A DNA stretch of 28,732 bases from a virus. The DNA is taken from the IMG/VR virus record IMGVR_UViG_3300048597_000314, positions 1-28,732 of that record. One strand, 5' to 3'. The position numbers and the translations under genes were made by a program. Positions 19,541-27,576 of the stretch are shown here, piece by piece (within the stretch, counting starts at the first letter, position 1; the number at the start of each line of letters is the position of its first letter). Under the pieces are notes generated by a model. The model saw only the letters and a program-made list of their open reading frames with translations. It made no database searches and was not told where the DNA came from.

Positions 19541-20158
19541 CGGCGATCGCCCTTGCCTTAAGGTTTTCCGGTAAAAACCGGAAAAGTAATTAGCAGGTTG
19601 CATAATTCGCACTCTAAGCAAGTCAAAGCTATACAGAGTGAGGGTTACACAGGTTGCAACTTAACACTAAAGCCACATTCACCCCACGTAATACATGGAG
19701 ACCTGGGTCACCAAAGGGTAAGAAAAAAACTCTTACCCTCTACTTTTAATTCACGCTAATTGGCGTGAAATAGAATTTGCAAAAGAAGCAACATGGTAGA
19801 GACATTATGTCCCCACCATCGTCAAGCCTATACACAGTAAGGGGTTTGAATTCTCCCGTTTGAAACGGGAAAAATAAACTGAACCTGTTACGCAATCAAA
19901 GAGGGGTGTCAGTCTCTAGGTAGTTTTTTTGAGTCTATCCCTTGCGGTGTAAGTATTTGAGGGTGTCAGTCAACATTTTTCTCGTTACAGGAATTCTTGT
20001 AACGGGATTTGCCCCATGTATTACATGGACAAACACTGGAAACCCTTGTTTTTAAAGAATTCGGATTATTATCCGAATTGGGTGGAGCAATGGCTCTTGC
20101 ATGGCGATCGCCGCCTAAATTCCTGAATTAGACTAGGGATACCGTAGTTGCCGCCACA
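19541..20158. other. 618-base gap rich in perfect hairpins and repeats
   Basis: No convincing gene is present. Perfect hairpins occur at 19564-19585 (9 bp), 19716-19738 (8), 19750-19769 (7), 19854-19870 (7), 19983-20004 (7, EcoRI-type palindrome in loop) and 20058-20079 (9). CCATGTA-T-TACATGG lies at 20014-20028 and a variant near 19684-19698. Direct repeats are CAGGTTGCA (19594, 19650) and GGGTGTCAGTC (19904, 19961). Imperfect copies of a GTCAAGCTATACAGAGTGAGGG-like unit lie at about 19622 and 19821. An ATG-less frame of about 65 codons at 19562-19759 is not called. The region may make a structured RNA or hold protein-binding sites. No tRNA fold was found. Confidence 0.6.
20016..20126 (+). 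CDS. Possible 36-residue peptide in the hairpin-rich gap
   Basis: An ATG frame of 36 codons begins inside the CCATGTA palindrome. It is rich in Tyr and Trp (YYMDKHWKPLF, then WVEQWLLHGDRR). The ribosome-binding site is poor and the hairpin at 20058-20079 would encode its middle. It may be chance. It is listed because the portal gene starts shortly after and no other gene explains this stretch. Confidence 0.2.
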   Translation: MYYMDKHWKPLFLKNSDYYPNWVEQWLLHGDRRLNS

Positions 20159-21682
20159 ATGACTCAGAATCTTTACCATAACCAAGATGATCGCCTTCCC
20201 TACCTCAACAAGGCGATCGCCGTCACCAAGCCAGAAGATCCGTCGTGGTCGTACCAAAACCAGTCCAGGCACTGGAGTCTGATAGATGCGTTAAGGGGTG
20301 GTACTTATACCATCCGCCAAAGAAAGCAGATTTACTTACCACAAGAGCCACGGGAGAGCGACAAAAGCTACGATAACCGATTAAGTCGATCCGTCCTGTC
20401 CCCGTATCTAGTTCGGCTAACTCAATTGATTTGTGGGCTTGTTTTGCGGAAAGAGGTAGCCCTTGACGAAGTGTCTGATCAATTTCTGGAACACGCCTAT
20501 AACATCAACTTGCTTGGTGATAACCTCCAGGTATTCACCCGCAAGGTGCTAGAGATCGCCATTCTTTACGGACATTGCGGTGTTTTAGTCGATATGCCCA
20601 CGGAGGAGCAACCCCTCCTGACCTTGGCTGAAGAAATGACCGCCAATCGCCGGCCCTACTGGGTGCTTTATGAGCCTAAGGATATCTTGGGTTGGCGCAC
20701 AACTATCAAAGGTGGTGTGGAACAATTAACCCAACTCAGACTGCGGGAACTAGTCATGGAACCTAGTGGCGACTATGGCGAAAAGTTTTTGTATCGCATT
20801 CGGGTGCTAGAGCCAGGAAAGTGGAAGCTGTACAGTCAAAAAGAAGAGGGTGGCGAATACGAATTGAGCAGCAAAGGAACCACTTCCCTGGACTACATAC
20901 CCTTTTCGGTGTGTTATGCCGACAAGGTACGCACCCTGGAATCCCGCCCACCCTTGCTAGACGTTGCCTACCTCAACCTTAAGCATTATCAGGTTCAAAG
21001 TGATCTTGACTGGATGTTGCACATTTCCGCTGTGCCCATGCTGGCTTTCTTCGGCTTCCCCAACAGCGTTGACGAGGTTTCCGTTGGTCCCAACGAGGCG
21101 ATCAATTTCCCCAGTGATGGCAAAGCCCAATACATCGAACCCAGTGGCGCATCTTTCTCTGCCCAGTCCGATCGCCTAGCCAAAATCGAGCATGAGATAA
21201 ATACCCTGTCCCTAGCGGCGATCGCCGGTCAGAAAATGGCAGCGGAAACGGCGCAAGCAAAGCGTATTGACCGCAGTCAAGGGGATGCGGGGCTGAACAC
21301 ATTGGCGCAGGGTTTGGAAGACTGCCTGGACAATTGCCTGATGTTCCATAGTGCCTACCTTGGGGAGAAATCCGGCACCGTCAAAGTGAACCGTGACTTC
21401 ATTGACGTAGGGTTAGACCCCGCCGAAATTAACGCCTACATGCAGTTATGGGTCAGTCAGGCGATCACCCACAAAACCCTGCTAGAAATCCTCCAGGATG
21501 GCGACGTCTTTGCCGGGGTCACCGAGTTTGACGTGGAGAAGGAAATCGAAATGACCCAGCAATCCCTAGTGGAAAAACAGGACCAAGACCTGGAAATGCA
21601 GGCACGGCAACAGGAACAACAAGCGGCGATCGCCGCCGAATACCAACCGGAGGAACCACCACAAAAGGCAAAGGTAGAATAA
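20159..21682 (+). CDS. Portal protein, DUF4055 type
   Basis: The 507-residue product resembles DUF4055 phage portal-like proteins: SRHWSLIDALRGGTYTIRQ near 36-54, YLPQEPRESDKSYDNRLSRS and VLSPYLVRLTQLICGLVLRK follow in the usual order. A Gln/Glu-rich helical tail ends the protein. Portals form a dodecameric ring for DNA entry and exit. The gene follows terminase in the packaging module, though across a 618-base gap, and precedes the MuF-like head protein. No Shine-Dalgarno sequence is visible. Identification is by motif order and position. Confidence 0.8.
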   Translation: MTQNLYHNQDDRLPYLNKAIAVTKPEDPSWSYQNQSRHWSLIDALRGGTYTIRQRKQIYLPQEPRESDKSYDNRLSRSVLSPYLVRLTQLICGLVLRKEVALDEVSDQFLEHAYNINLLGDNLQVFTRKVLEIAILYGHCGVLVDMPTEEQPLLTLAEEMTANRRPYWVLYEPKDILGWRTTIKGGVEQLTQLRLRELVMEPSGDYGEKFLYRIRVLEPGKWKLYSQKEEGGEYELSSKGTTSLDYIPFSVCYADKVRTLESRPPLLDVAYLNLKHYQVQSDLDWMLHISAVPMLAFFGFPNSVDEVSVGPNEAINFPSDGKAQYIEPSGASFSAQSDRLAKIEHEINTLSLAAIAGQKMAAETAQAKRIDRSQGDAGLNTLAQGLEDCLDNCLMFHSAYLGEKSGTVKVNRDFIDVGLDPAEINAYMQLWVSQAITHKTLLEILQDGDVFAGVTEFDVEKEIEMTQQSLVEKQDQDLEMQARQQEQQAAIAAEYQPEEPPQKAKVE

Positions 21683-21722
21683 AGCTAGGGCTGTGCCTGA
21701 CAAACAAATAGAGAGGTATGTT

Positions 21723-22349
21723 ATGGCAGGTCCAAGCATTGGGACGTGGGTTAAGGTTCGCAACAAATCAGGCAGAACGACAGCAAGAGTCATTGCCAAT
21801 AAGTTTGGGGGCGGTAGTTACCAGCAGGGCCAGGTGATAACCCAGTCCGAGTATGAGGGCTATAAGGCTAAGCGGGCCGAGGCTATGAAGGAAGAACCCG
21901 CTAGAGCAGTGCCGGTGGAGGTGGTAGCGGATAGACCCCGGGGCAAATCCCGCTTTCAGAAATTAATTGATGACGTTTCCAGTAATTACGCAAAGGAGGA
22001 GGAATTGCAAGATAGGGCGCTTGGCATAACTGCGAAAGTGGCTACCAAGTACGTTAAGACCCTTGCCGATGCTGGGGTAACGCCCCAAGCCTCCCGATCG
22101 CCGAAGCAATTGCAAGCTGAAGTTCCCGCATTACCAGGGACGGCACGGAAGAAAGGTAGCCGCTTTAGCCAATTAATTTCTGACATGGATGCCCTCGACA
22201 CAAGGCAGACTAAAAACCTTGCCCGTACATTAGGAGTTGCGGCGCAAATGGCGCAAACTACCAAGGATTTGGAATCCCGTCGTGGGCAAGGGCGCAAAAA
22301 GGTGGCTGGTAAAAAGAAAACCAAAAAGCTAAATGGCAACCAATCCTAA
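21723..22349 (+). CDS. Hypothetical head-module protein, duplicated N terminus at 28674
   Basis: A GTG at 21693 opens the frame, but AGAGG upstream of the ATG at 21723 and the matching start of the copy at 28674 both favour MAGPSIGTWVKVRNKSGRTT. The 208-residue product is basic. Similar RFQKLIDDV and RFSQLISDM segments suggest an internal duplication. The C terminus is lysine-rich (KKVAGKKKTKKL). No membrane segment is seen. It may be a DNA-binding or head-associated protein. The family is not recognised. Confidence 0.65.
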   Translation: MAGPSIGTWVKVRNKSGRTTARVIANKFGGGSYQQGQVITQSEYEGYKAKRAEAMKEEPARAVPVEVVADRPRGKSRFQKLIDDVSSNYAKEEELQDRALGITAKVATKYVKTLADAGVTPQASRSPKQLQAEVPALPGTARKKGSRFSQLISDMDALDTRQTKNLARTLGVAAQMAQTTKDLESRRGQGRKKVAGKKKTKKLNGNQS

Positions 22350-22689
22350 TATAAATATGAAAAAATTAACCGAAGCTTACTCTAATGGCGTTTTGACGGG
22401 CTACACATTTCTGTGTCCTGGGTGTAAAAGTCCGCACTACTGCACAGTTAAGCCACACAAGAACAACCTAGGGGCAAGTTGGCATTTTAACGGAGATATT
22501 GAAAGTCCAACTTTTAGCCCCAGTATTTTGGAAAGGCGTGAATGGACAAACCGACCAGATAAACCCACAGCGGTTTGTCACAGCTTTGTGAGAAACGGAA
22601 AGATCGAGTTTTTGGGAGATTGTACCCATGATTTAGCGGGTCAGACCGTCGAAATGCTTGATGCGAATATTGAAGTATTTGAGGAATAG
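22333..22689 (+). CDS. DUF6527-like zinc-binding protein
   Basis: The 118-residue product has FLCPGCKSPHYC, then SWHFNGDIESPTFSPSIL, then CHSFVRNGKIEFLGDCTHDL and AGQTVEM. This matches my memory of the phage DUF6527 family, with conserved Cys and His suggesting a zinc site. Its function is unknown. It overlaps the preceding gene by 17 bases and ends two bases before the head-morphogenesis gene. It is probably expressed late. Confidence 0.7.
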   Translation: MATNPNINMKKLTEAYSNGVLTGYTFLCPGCKSPHYCTVKPHKNNLGASWHFNGDIESPTFSPSILERREWTNRPDKPTAVCHSFVRNGKIEFLGDCTHDLAGQTVEMLDANIEVFEE

Positions 22690-22691
22690 GG

Positions 22692-23927
22692 ATGCCCAAT
22701 GACCCGGTTCAGTCCATCATCACTCGCCAGATTTACCTGAACCGCTACAGCAACAACGTCGCTAACCGTATCCTGGCGATCTTAAACAATGCTTACCTGG
22801 ACGCTGTTAACCAACTGCGGGCTATTGACCTTGGACAGTCTGGCACCTCCGCCAATAGTTACCACGCCCAACGGTTGCGGGCATTCATGCTCCAAACCAG
22901 ACAGGCGATCGCCACTGCTACTGTCCAGGCTGAAGGTATCTTGGTCCCATCGTTGCAGGGTGCCGCCGAAGCACAGACAGAATTTATTCAAAGGCAACTA
23001 GCACTGGCCATTGAAGGGGGAACCATTGATGGCCGCACCATTGGCAAAACCTTCTCCGCTGACACCATTCCATCTAGCGTGGTGGTCAACACAGTGGAGG
23101 TGCCGCCCAACTTTGCAAGGGCGATCGCCACTTCTGACCCCAACGACATTCCCCTTATCTTGCAACGGGACAAGGCGCAGAGTTTGGCTAATGCGGTAGC
23201 TGATGCTCCTGTTACGCTTAACCTCCGCACCCCATTGGGGACTGAGTTGGCCAGGACAATGGACAATGTACCTATCCTGAAAAGGTTTCGGGCCATAACC
23301 GAGGGCAGTGCCGACCTGTTTGATCGCCAGGTCAGAATCGGACTAATGCAGGGGGAAACCACCGACCAAATAGCCCGCCGGTTAGTGGGTAAAGTTCAAT
23401 ACTCCGAGGACAGAACTTTTCTTGGTAAAGGGGCGGCGATCGAGGCTAAGAATGTCCAAGTCAAGACTTTGGTGCGAACGTCGGTGCAGAGTGTAGCCAA
23501 TGCGGCCAACCAGGCTGTCTACCAAGCCAATCAACACGTCACCAAAGGCTACCGCTACCTTGCCACCTTGGACAGCAGAACATCCGCCCCGTGCCGAGCC
23601 TTGGATAGGAAAGTGTTCAATTATGGGGAAGGACCAGTACCACCAATACATTTTAACTGCCGTTCCACGACAGTTGCATATCTCAATTATGAGAAGCTGG
23701 GCATCCCGGCTCCACCCACTGGAACCCGTGCCAGTATGGACGGACAGGTGCCGGCTGACTTGGACTATGAGCAGTGGTTAAGGCAACAGTCACCGGAAAT
23801 GGTCCAAAAGGTATTGGGCAAGGGGAAAGGTAAGCTGTTTTTGGACAATAAAATAACCCTCTCCGATATGGTGAGGGCGGATGGCACGGAAATCACACTA
23901 GAGGAATTACGCCGGTTGACTGATTAA
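22692..23927 (+). CDS. Head morphogenesis protein, SPP1 gp7/MuF-like
   Basis: The 411-residue product is helical at its N terminus. Near its C-terminal third it has the family signature: YRYLATLDSRTSAPCRALDR followed by VPPIHFNCRSTTVAYL. In SPP1 gp7 and Mu F, a D-S-R-T segment, Cys and H-x-N-C-R mark the minor head domain that associates with portal. GAGG lies seven bases before the ATG. It follows portal and precedes scaffold, the expected order. Its 3' end overlaps the convergent GT4 gene by 21 bases. Confidence 0.85.
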   Translation: MPNDPVQSIITRQIYLNRYSNNVANRILAILNNAYLDAVNQLRAIDLGQSGTSANSYHAQRLRAFMLQTRQAIATATVQAEGILVPSLQGAAEAQTEFIQRQLALAIEGGTIDGRTIGKTFSADTIPSSVVVNTVEVPPNFARAIATSDPNDIPLILQRDKAQSLANAVADAPVTLNLRTPLGTELARTMDNVPILKRFRAITEGSADLFDRQVRIGLMQGETTDQIARRLVGKVQYSEDRTFLGKGAAIEAKNVQVKTLVRTSVQSVANAANQAVYQANQHVTKGYRYLATLDSRTSAPCRALDRKVFNYGEGPVPPIHFNCRSTTVAYLNYEKLGIPAPPTGTRASMDGQVPADLDYEQWLRQQSPEMVQKVLGKGKGKLFLDNKITLSDMVRADGTEITLEELRRLTD

Positions 23928-25073
23928 TTCCTCGAAACGTTTGGCGATCGCCGGCCAGGTCAATTTGATTAAGGACGTGTATGCCTCGTTAGCCTTCCCC
24001 ATGGCTGATTTTCTGTCAAAGTAAGCATTATTAAGGCATTGTGCGACCCAATCCGAAGACACTACGGACCAAAGGCGCAGGGTTTCGGGGTCATAGCGCT
24101 TATGGTCACGGGGGATAAACGTTGCTAAATCTTCAAACAAACAATTCCCTGGAGACTTAAATAGCTCCCGGCAGGCTGAATGGTTGGGTACAATCTGATG
24201 CACTTGACAGGCGGCCCCTTCGTGGGAAGTTAAACCCCACCCTTCCCCCTCGCTGGTGTTGATGTGAACGTCGGCGGCATTGTAGATAGCGTTCAAAATC
24301 TGACTGGGCAAACCACCGCTACCGATGTCCAGATCGCCGGAAGTTATTAACCGCCCTTGGGGGTCAAAGCCATGGCGTTTGGCTTCTAGGGTGAACAATG
24401 ATTCAATATCCCAACCCAAATCTTTTTTACCCATGTGGAGATAGAGGCGGGCTTCTGGTTTATCGGCGGCGAACCGACAGAACCCTTCGATGGTGAGGTC
24501 AATGCGCTTCCTGGGCTGATTGCGGTTGGCGTTAAGCACAATAAAATCATTCTCCCCAATGCCCTTGCCTACCTTTCTCGCCTTCTGTTTGTCCATGGGG
24601 AAAAAGGTTTTGGTATCCACCCCATGGGGCAAAGTGGCGATCGCCTGGGTAATGCCTGCTGTACGCAAAACCTCCACCCCAAAGTTGGTGTAGGTGATGA
24701 GGTTGTAATCCTCCAGTCCGTCCAACATGGGCCCACAGAAATTCTCTGCATCCACCGGGAAATAGAGGTAGATGGGGGTATCAATCCCGTGCAGTTGGTC
24801 AGCTAATTTCTTGGCCACCCAGAGGTCGTTCAGGATAACCACCACGTCCGGTTTGACCCGTTGGTAAATTTCCTGCACTCGACCAAACCCCCACAGGTCA
24901 CCCCCCACGATCGCCGGATAGATTTTGTAGGGATGGTTATGGGGGTCGCCATAGTAGTTCACCGCCAGCACATGACAGTCCCACTCTGGACCGAGGTTAT
25001 CCAGTAGTCCATGGGTTACTCGGGCAAAGCCCGTTGCGCTCGTCGCATCGCCGCAGAATAGAAGTCTAGGCAT
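23907..25073 (-). CDS. GT4-family glycosyltransferase (GT-B fold)
   Basis: The 388-residue product contains LLFCGDATSATGFARVTHGL at the start. NANRNQPRKRIDLTIEGF follows mid-protein, then the nucleotide-sugar motif SEGEGWGLTSHEGAACQ, with the E-x7-E pattern of GT4 enzymes. It would transfer a sugar to a glycan or protein in the cytoplasm. It is on the opposite strand to the head genes around it, so it has its own promoter and is probably an accessory gene. It may alter host lipopolysaccharide or a virion protein. A methyltransferase and GT-A pair at 2875-4042 may belong to the same modification set. Confidence 0.9.
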   Translation of the reverse strand: MPRLLFCGDATSATGFARVTHGLLDNLGPEWDCHVLAVNYYGDPHNHPYKIYPAIVGGDLWGFGRVQEIYQRVKPDVVVILNDLWVAKKLADQLHGIDTPIYLYFPVDAENFCGPMLDGLEDYNLITYTNFGVEVLRTAGITQAIATLPHGVDTKTFFPMDKQKARKVGKGIGENDFIVLNANRNQPRKRIDLTIEGFCRFAADKPEARLYLHMGKKDLGWDIESLFTLEAKRHGFDPQGRLITSGDLDIGSGGLPSQILNAIYNAADVHINTSEGEGWGLTSHEGAACQVHQIVPNHSACRELFKSPGNCLFEDLATFIPRDHKRYDPETLRLWSVVSSDWVAQCLNNAYFDRKSAMGKANEAYTSLIKLTWPAIAKRFEELISQPA

Positions 25074-25135
25074 ATTGGTTTGCTGCTCAAAAAAAGTACT
25101 CAGCTAGAATCATTTTGACCCCTAACTTATTTGTT

Positions 25136-25888
25136 ATGACGTTAGAAGAAGCTTTGGCGGCGATCGCCACCCTTGAAACAAAAGTGTCCGGGCTGGAGGA
25201 CGAAAAAGCAAAACTGATCACCAAACGGGATGAACTTATTTCCGAACGGCGATCGGATAAGGAACGGTATGCTAAGTACCAAGACATTGACGTCGATGCC
25301 CTGATTAAATTCAAAGAGGACAAGGAACGTGAAGAGCTCGAATCCCAAGGAAAATATGCCGATGCCCTCGAAAAAGAGCGCAAAAGGCTCGAAAAAGAAA
25401 GGGAAGACTTCCGGCGGCAATTACAAGAAAGGGAAGACCTGTTAAAGCAGGAAAAGGAAGAACTGGCCAAGAAGGCAGAGGAACGGGAGCGGGAACTGCA
25501 AACCCTGCAACTGGATAACCGAGTCCTCGATGAATATGCCAGGGCTGGGGTCATTGCACCAAAACAACTGCTGGCATTGACCAAGCAACAGTTAAAACTG
25601 AACGAGGAGCGGGAGCCTGTGGTGGTGGATGGCTATCGGACAATCCCCGTTAAGGAGTGGATTGATTCTCTCAAAAAGAATGACGAATATGCCCACCATT
25701 TCCGGTCTAGCGGTTCCCGTGGTAGTGGTGCCCCGCCTGCTGGTGCCAGTGGTCCATCCGGTGGTTCATCGTCCAATCCATTTGCTAAAGGCTCTTGGAA
25801 TTTGACCGAACAGGCCAAGCTTTATAAGTCCAACCGGGCAGAATATGACCGCCTCAAGGCTGAAGCCGCTGCCATGGGAGGTCAGTAG
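25136..25888 (+). CDS. Probable capsid scaffold protein
   Basis: A TTG at 25115 opens the frame, but the ATG at 25136 is preferred; neither has a good ribosome-binding site. Of 250 residues, about 15-135 form a highly charged coiled coil. A Gly/Ser-rich linker follows near 190-215. The end reads NPFAKGSWNLTEQAKLYKSN and AEYDRLKAEA, which resembles C termini of phage scaffolding proteins that contact capsid. A major capsid gene is not seen directly after it, as expected in many phages, so the assignment remains moderate. Confidence 0.65.
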   Translation: MTLEEALAAIATLETKVSGLEDEKAKLITKRDELISERRSDKERYAKYQDIDVDALIKFKEDKEREELESQGKYADALEKERKRLEKEREDFRRQLQEREDLLKQEKEELAKKAEERERELQTLQLDNRVLDEYARAGVIAPKQLLALTKQQLKLNEEREPVVVDGYRTIPVKEWIDSLKKNDEYAHHFRSSGSRGSGAPPAGASGPSGGSSSNPFAKGSWNLTEQAKLYKSNRAEYDRLKAEAAAMGGQ

Positions 25889-26061
25889 TGATTATTAAGC
25901 GGATCTTCGATTTTGTCGGCGATTTTTCAATGGGATTTTTGATTTGTCTATTTGGTGACACCAAGGACAATCAAATTTTGTTTGTGGTTTCTTTTTTGTT
26001 TTCGTGGCGAGTGCTGGTGATTGTTTGGCAGGACATTTTGAATGGGGAGGCCGACCAATGA
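25888..26061 (+). CDS. Small membrane protein, candidate holin
   Basis: GGGAGG lies six bases before a GTG that overlaps the scaffold stop. The 57-residue product has two hydrophobic stretches, MGFLICLFG and NQILFVVSFLFSWRVLVIVW, with a charged N terminus (MIIKRIFDF). It overlaps the endolysin ATG as ATGA. A small membrane protein directly before the endolysin is the classical holin position. The hydrophobic profile supports it, but no holin family was recognised. Confidence 0.65.
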   Translation: MIIKRIFDFVGDFSMGFLICLFGDTKDNQILFVVSFLFSWRVLVIVWQDILNGEADQ

Positions 26062-27011
26062 TTCCACCAATGGCGATCGCCTACACACCAGAAGACCGGG
26101 AAATTTTAATTAAGACCGTTTGGGGGGAAGCCAGGGGCGAGAGTGGTTTAGGCAAGGTGGCGGTGGCTTGGGTCATCATCAACCGGGCGATCAAGCCCCA
26201 ATGGCCAAACACAATAGGGGATGTGTGCCTGCAACCTTGGCAGTTTTCCTGTTGGAACGATAACGACCCAAACCGAGACAAGCTTCACAGTCTGGACGTT
26301 GAATCCAGCGACCCTATCATTTCCGCCTGCCGTCGCTGTGTTGATGATGTGCTACAGGGCAAGGTGGTTGACCCCACCTATGGGGCTGACCATTACTATG
26401 CCACTTGGATTCCTGCCCCCAACTGGGCCAAAGGTGAACCCACCACGGCGATCGGGCAACACAAGTTTTTCAACCTACGACCAATACCAACCCCGAAACC
26501 ACCACCACCAAAGGAGGACACACCAGTGGGATTAAATTATTTCCTTGATTTCACCATGGGGTTAGATCTGGACGGCCGCCTAGAGGATGGCAGGCTGGTG
26601 CTACGTTCCCTGTCTGACAAAGGAGGTCGCACCCATCAAATTTGGGTGGCCACAACCAGTATCGCCAGTCGTCAAAAACCTGAAGACTTCCACCAACGGG
26701 GCGGTCCTATCCCCCCAGAGTATCGGGTGCCTAACCTCCGTGCCTGGGAAGTGGAAACCACGCCCATCAACCTTTCCCACGTCAAGGGTATCGAGGGTAA
26801 TTTCTACAAAATTCTTCCCTTTGCTGTCACCACCGACAAGGGCGGGCAAAGGAGTGATCTAGGCATCCATTACGATGGGAACGTCCCAGGAAGCCTAGGT
26901 TGTATTGTTATGTCCGGCGATCGGTTTAAATCCTTTGAAGGCGAAATGCGCCGCCTCAAAGACCAGGCGATCGCCAAAATCCCATTGTTTGTCACTTATC
27001 CCACTAACTGA
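26058..27011 (+). CDS. Two-domain endolysin: SleB-like hydrolase plus L,D-transpeptidase-like domain
   Basis: GGGGAGG seven bases before the ATG at 26058 fixes the start. Of 317 residues, 10-145 match the cell-wall hydrolase_2/SleB family: TVWGEARGESGLGKVAVAWV with catalytic candidate Glu24, CLQPWQFSCWND and YGADHYYA, ending in GQHKFF. A Pro-rich linker (PTPKPPPPKED) follows. Residues 160-317 are a second domain with GIHYDGNVPGSLGCIVM, where His271 and Cys282 recall the H...S-x-G-C motif of L,D-transpeptidase-like (YkuD) proteins. It would cut cell-wall peptidoglycan at lysis. No signal peptide is seen, so it needs the upstream holin. Confidence 0.8.
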   Translation: MIPPMAIAYTPEDREILIKTVWGEARGESGLGKVAVAWVIINRAIKPQWPNTIGDVCLQPWQFSCWNDNDPNRDKLHSLDVESSDPIISACRRCVDDVLQGKVVDPTYGADHYYATWIPAPNWAKGEPTTAIGQHKFFNLRPIPTPKPPPPKEDTPVGLNYFLDFTMGLDLDGRLEDGRLVLRSLSDKGGRTHQIWVATTSIASRQKPEDFHQRGGPIPPEYRVPNLRAWEVETTPINLSHVKGIEGNFYKILPFAVTTDKGGQRSDLGIHYDGNVPGSLGCIVMSGDRFKSFEGEMRRLKDQAIAKIPLFVTYPTN

Positions 27012-27513
27012 CGTCCTCGTCATCTTCGATGGAAATCTTGCAATGGGAGCCTAGGGGCTTTTTGCAATTTAATCCCCACACTTCCTCACTAAGGGCATCC
27101 ACCCTTTTGGCGATCCGCTTAACTTCCGCATTCCTAGCGTCTAGCCCGTCTGATAACTTGTGCAACTCCGTCCGCATTTCCATGGCAAATAGCTCGAACC
27201 CATGGCAAATATCCGAAGCACTCTGGGAGATTTCAGTCTTGAAGGCAAGGCGAATTTCCTCTTTCATTTCCTTGCGGTGTCGTTGGTCCTCCTTATGTTC
27301 TTTCTCCATTTGGGTTTCCAACTCTTCCAATAATTTGGTGTTGCTGTCCACCTTGGCAGACAATCCCCGCACCCACCAAACCACACTAAAGAACAACACG
27401 AATACCCCCAGCACTGACCCCAACAACCAATCAAGGGGAACAGTTATTTGGTTGGTTGAAACCCTAGCCGACTGGGCTTCAATGGTGGCGATCGCCTTTT
27501 GTGGTGGTGTCAT
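27004..27513 (-). CDS. Membrane-anchored coiled-coil protein
   Basis: The 169-residue product has one hydrophobic span at about 27-48 (WLLGSVLGVFVLFFSVVWWV). A long charged coiled coil follows, including LLEELETQMEKEHKEDQRHR and ISQSASDICHG, and then a short acidic tail. An N-terminal span and coiled-coil body recall inner-membrane spanins or tape-like anchors, but the gene is on the strand opposite the lysis genes. It overlaps the endolysin 3' end by eight bases. No Shine-Dalgarno sequence is apparent. It is a plausible lysis or lysogen-surface protein. Confidence 0.55.
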   Translation of the reverse strand: MTPPQKAIATIEAQSARVSTNQITVPLDWLLGSVLGVFVLFFSVVWWVRGLSAKVDSNTKLLEELETQMEKEHKEDQRHRKEMKEEIRLAFKTEISQSASDICHGFELFAMEMRTELHKLSDGLDARNAEVKRIAKRVDALSEEVWGLNCKKPLGSHCKISIEDDEDVS

Positions 27514-27576
27514 GGCAAGAAATCGAAAAGTGTGCAGGCCGCCACTGGCACCCCTACCCCTATCTTAAGAAAGTTT

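Noticed and set aside
19791-19870. tRNA-like pieces: GGTAGAG resembling a D arm and GGTTTGAATTC resembling a T arm
   Set aside because: No acceptor stem closes the molecule, the T-stem pairing is poor and no anticodon arm of the right size lies between them.
21102-21302. Minus-strand frames inside the portal gene
   Set aside because: They are short, have no initiation signals and are antisense to the DUF4055 gene.
25087-25584. 165-codon minus-strand frame rich in Ser and Arg
   Set aside because: It is the antisense of the coiled-coil scaffold gene, and its low-complexity Ser/Phe content is explained by the Glu/Lys codons opposite.
27029-27568. 179-codon plus-strand frame opposite the coiled-coil membrane protein
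   Set aside because: The minus-strand frame has a clear membrane span and coiled coil; this one has no domain or start signal and looks like its shadow.
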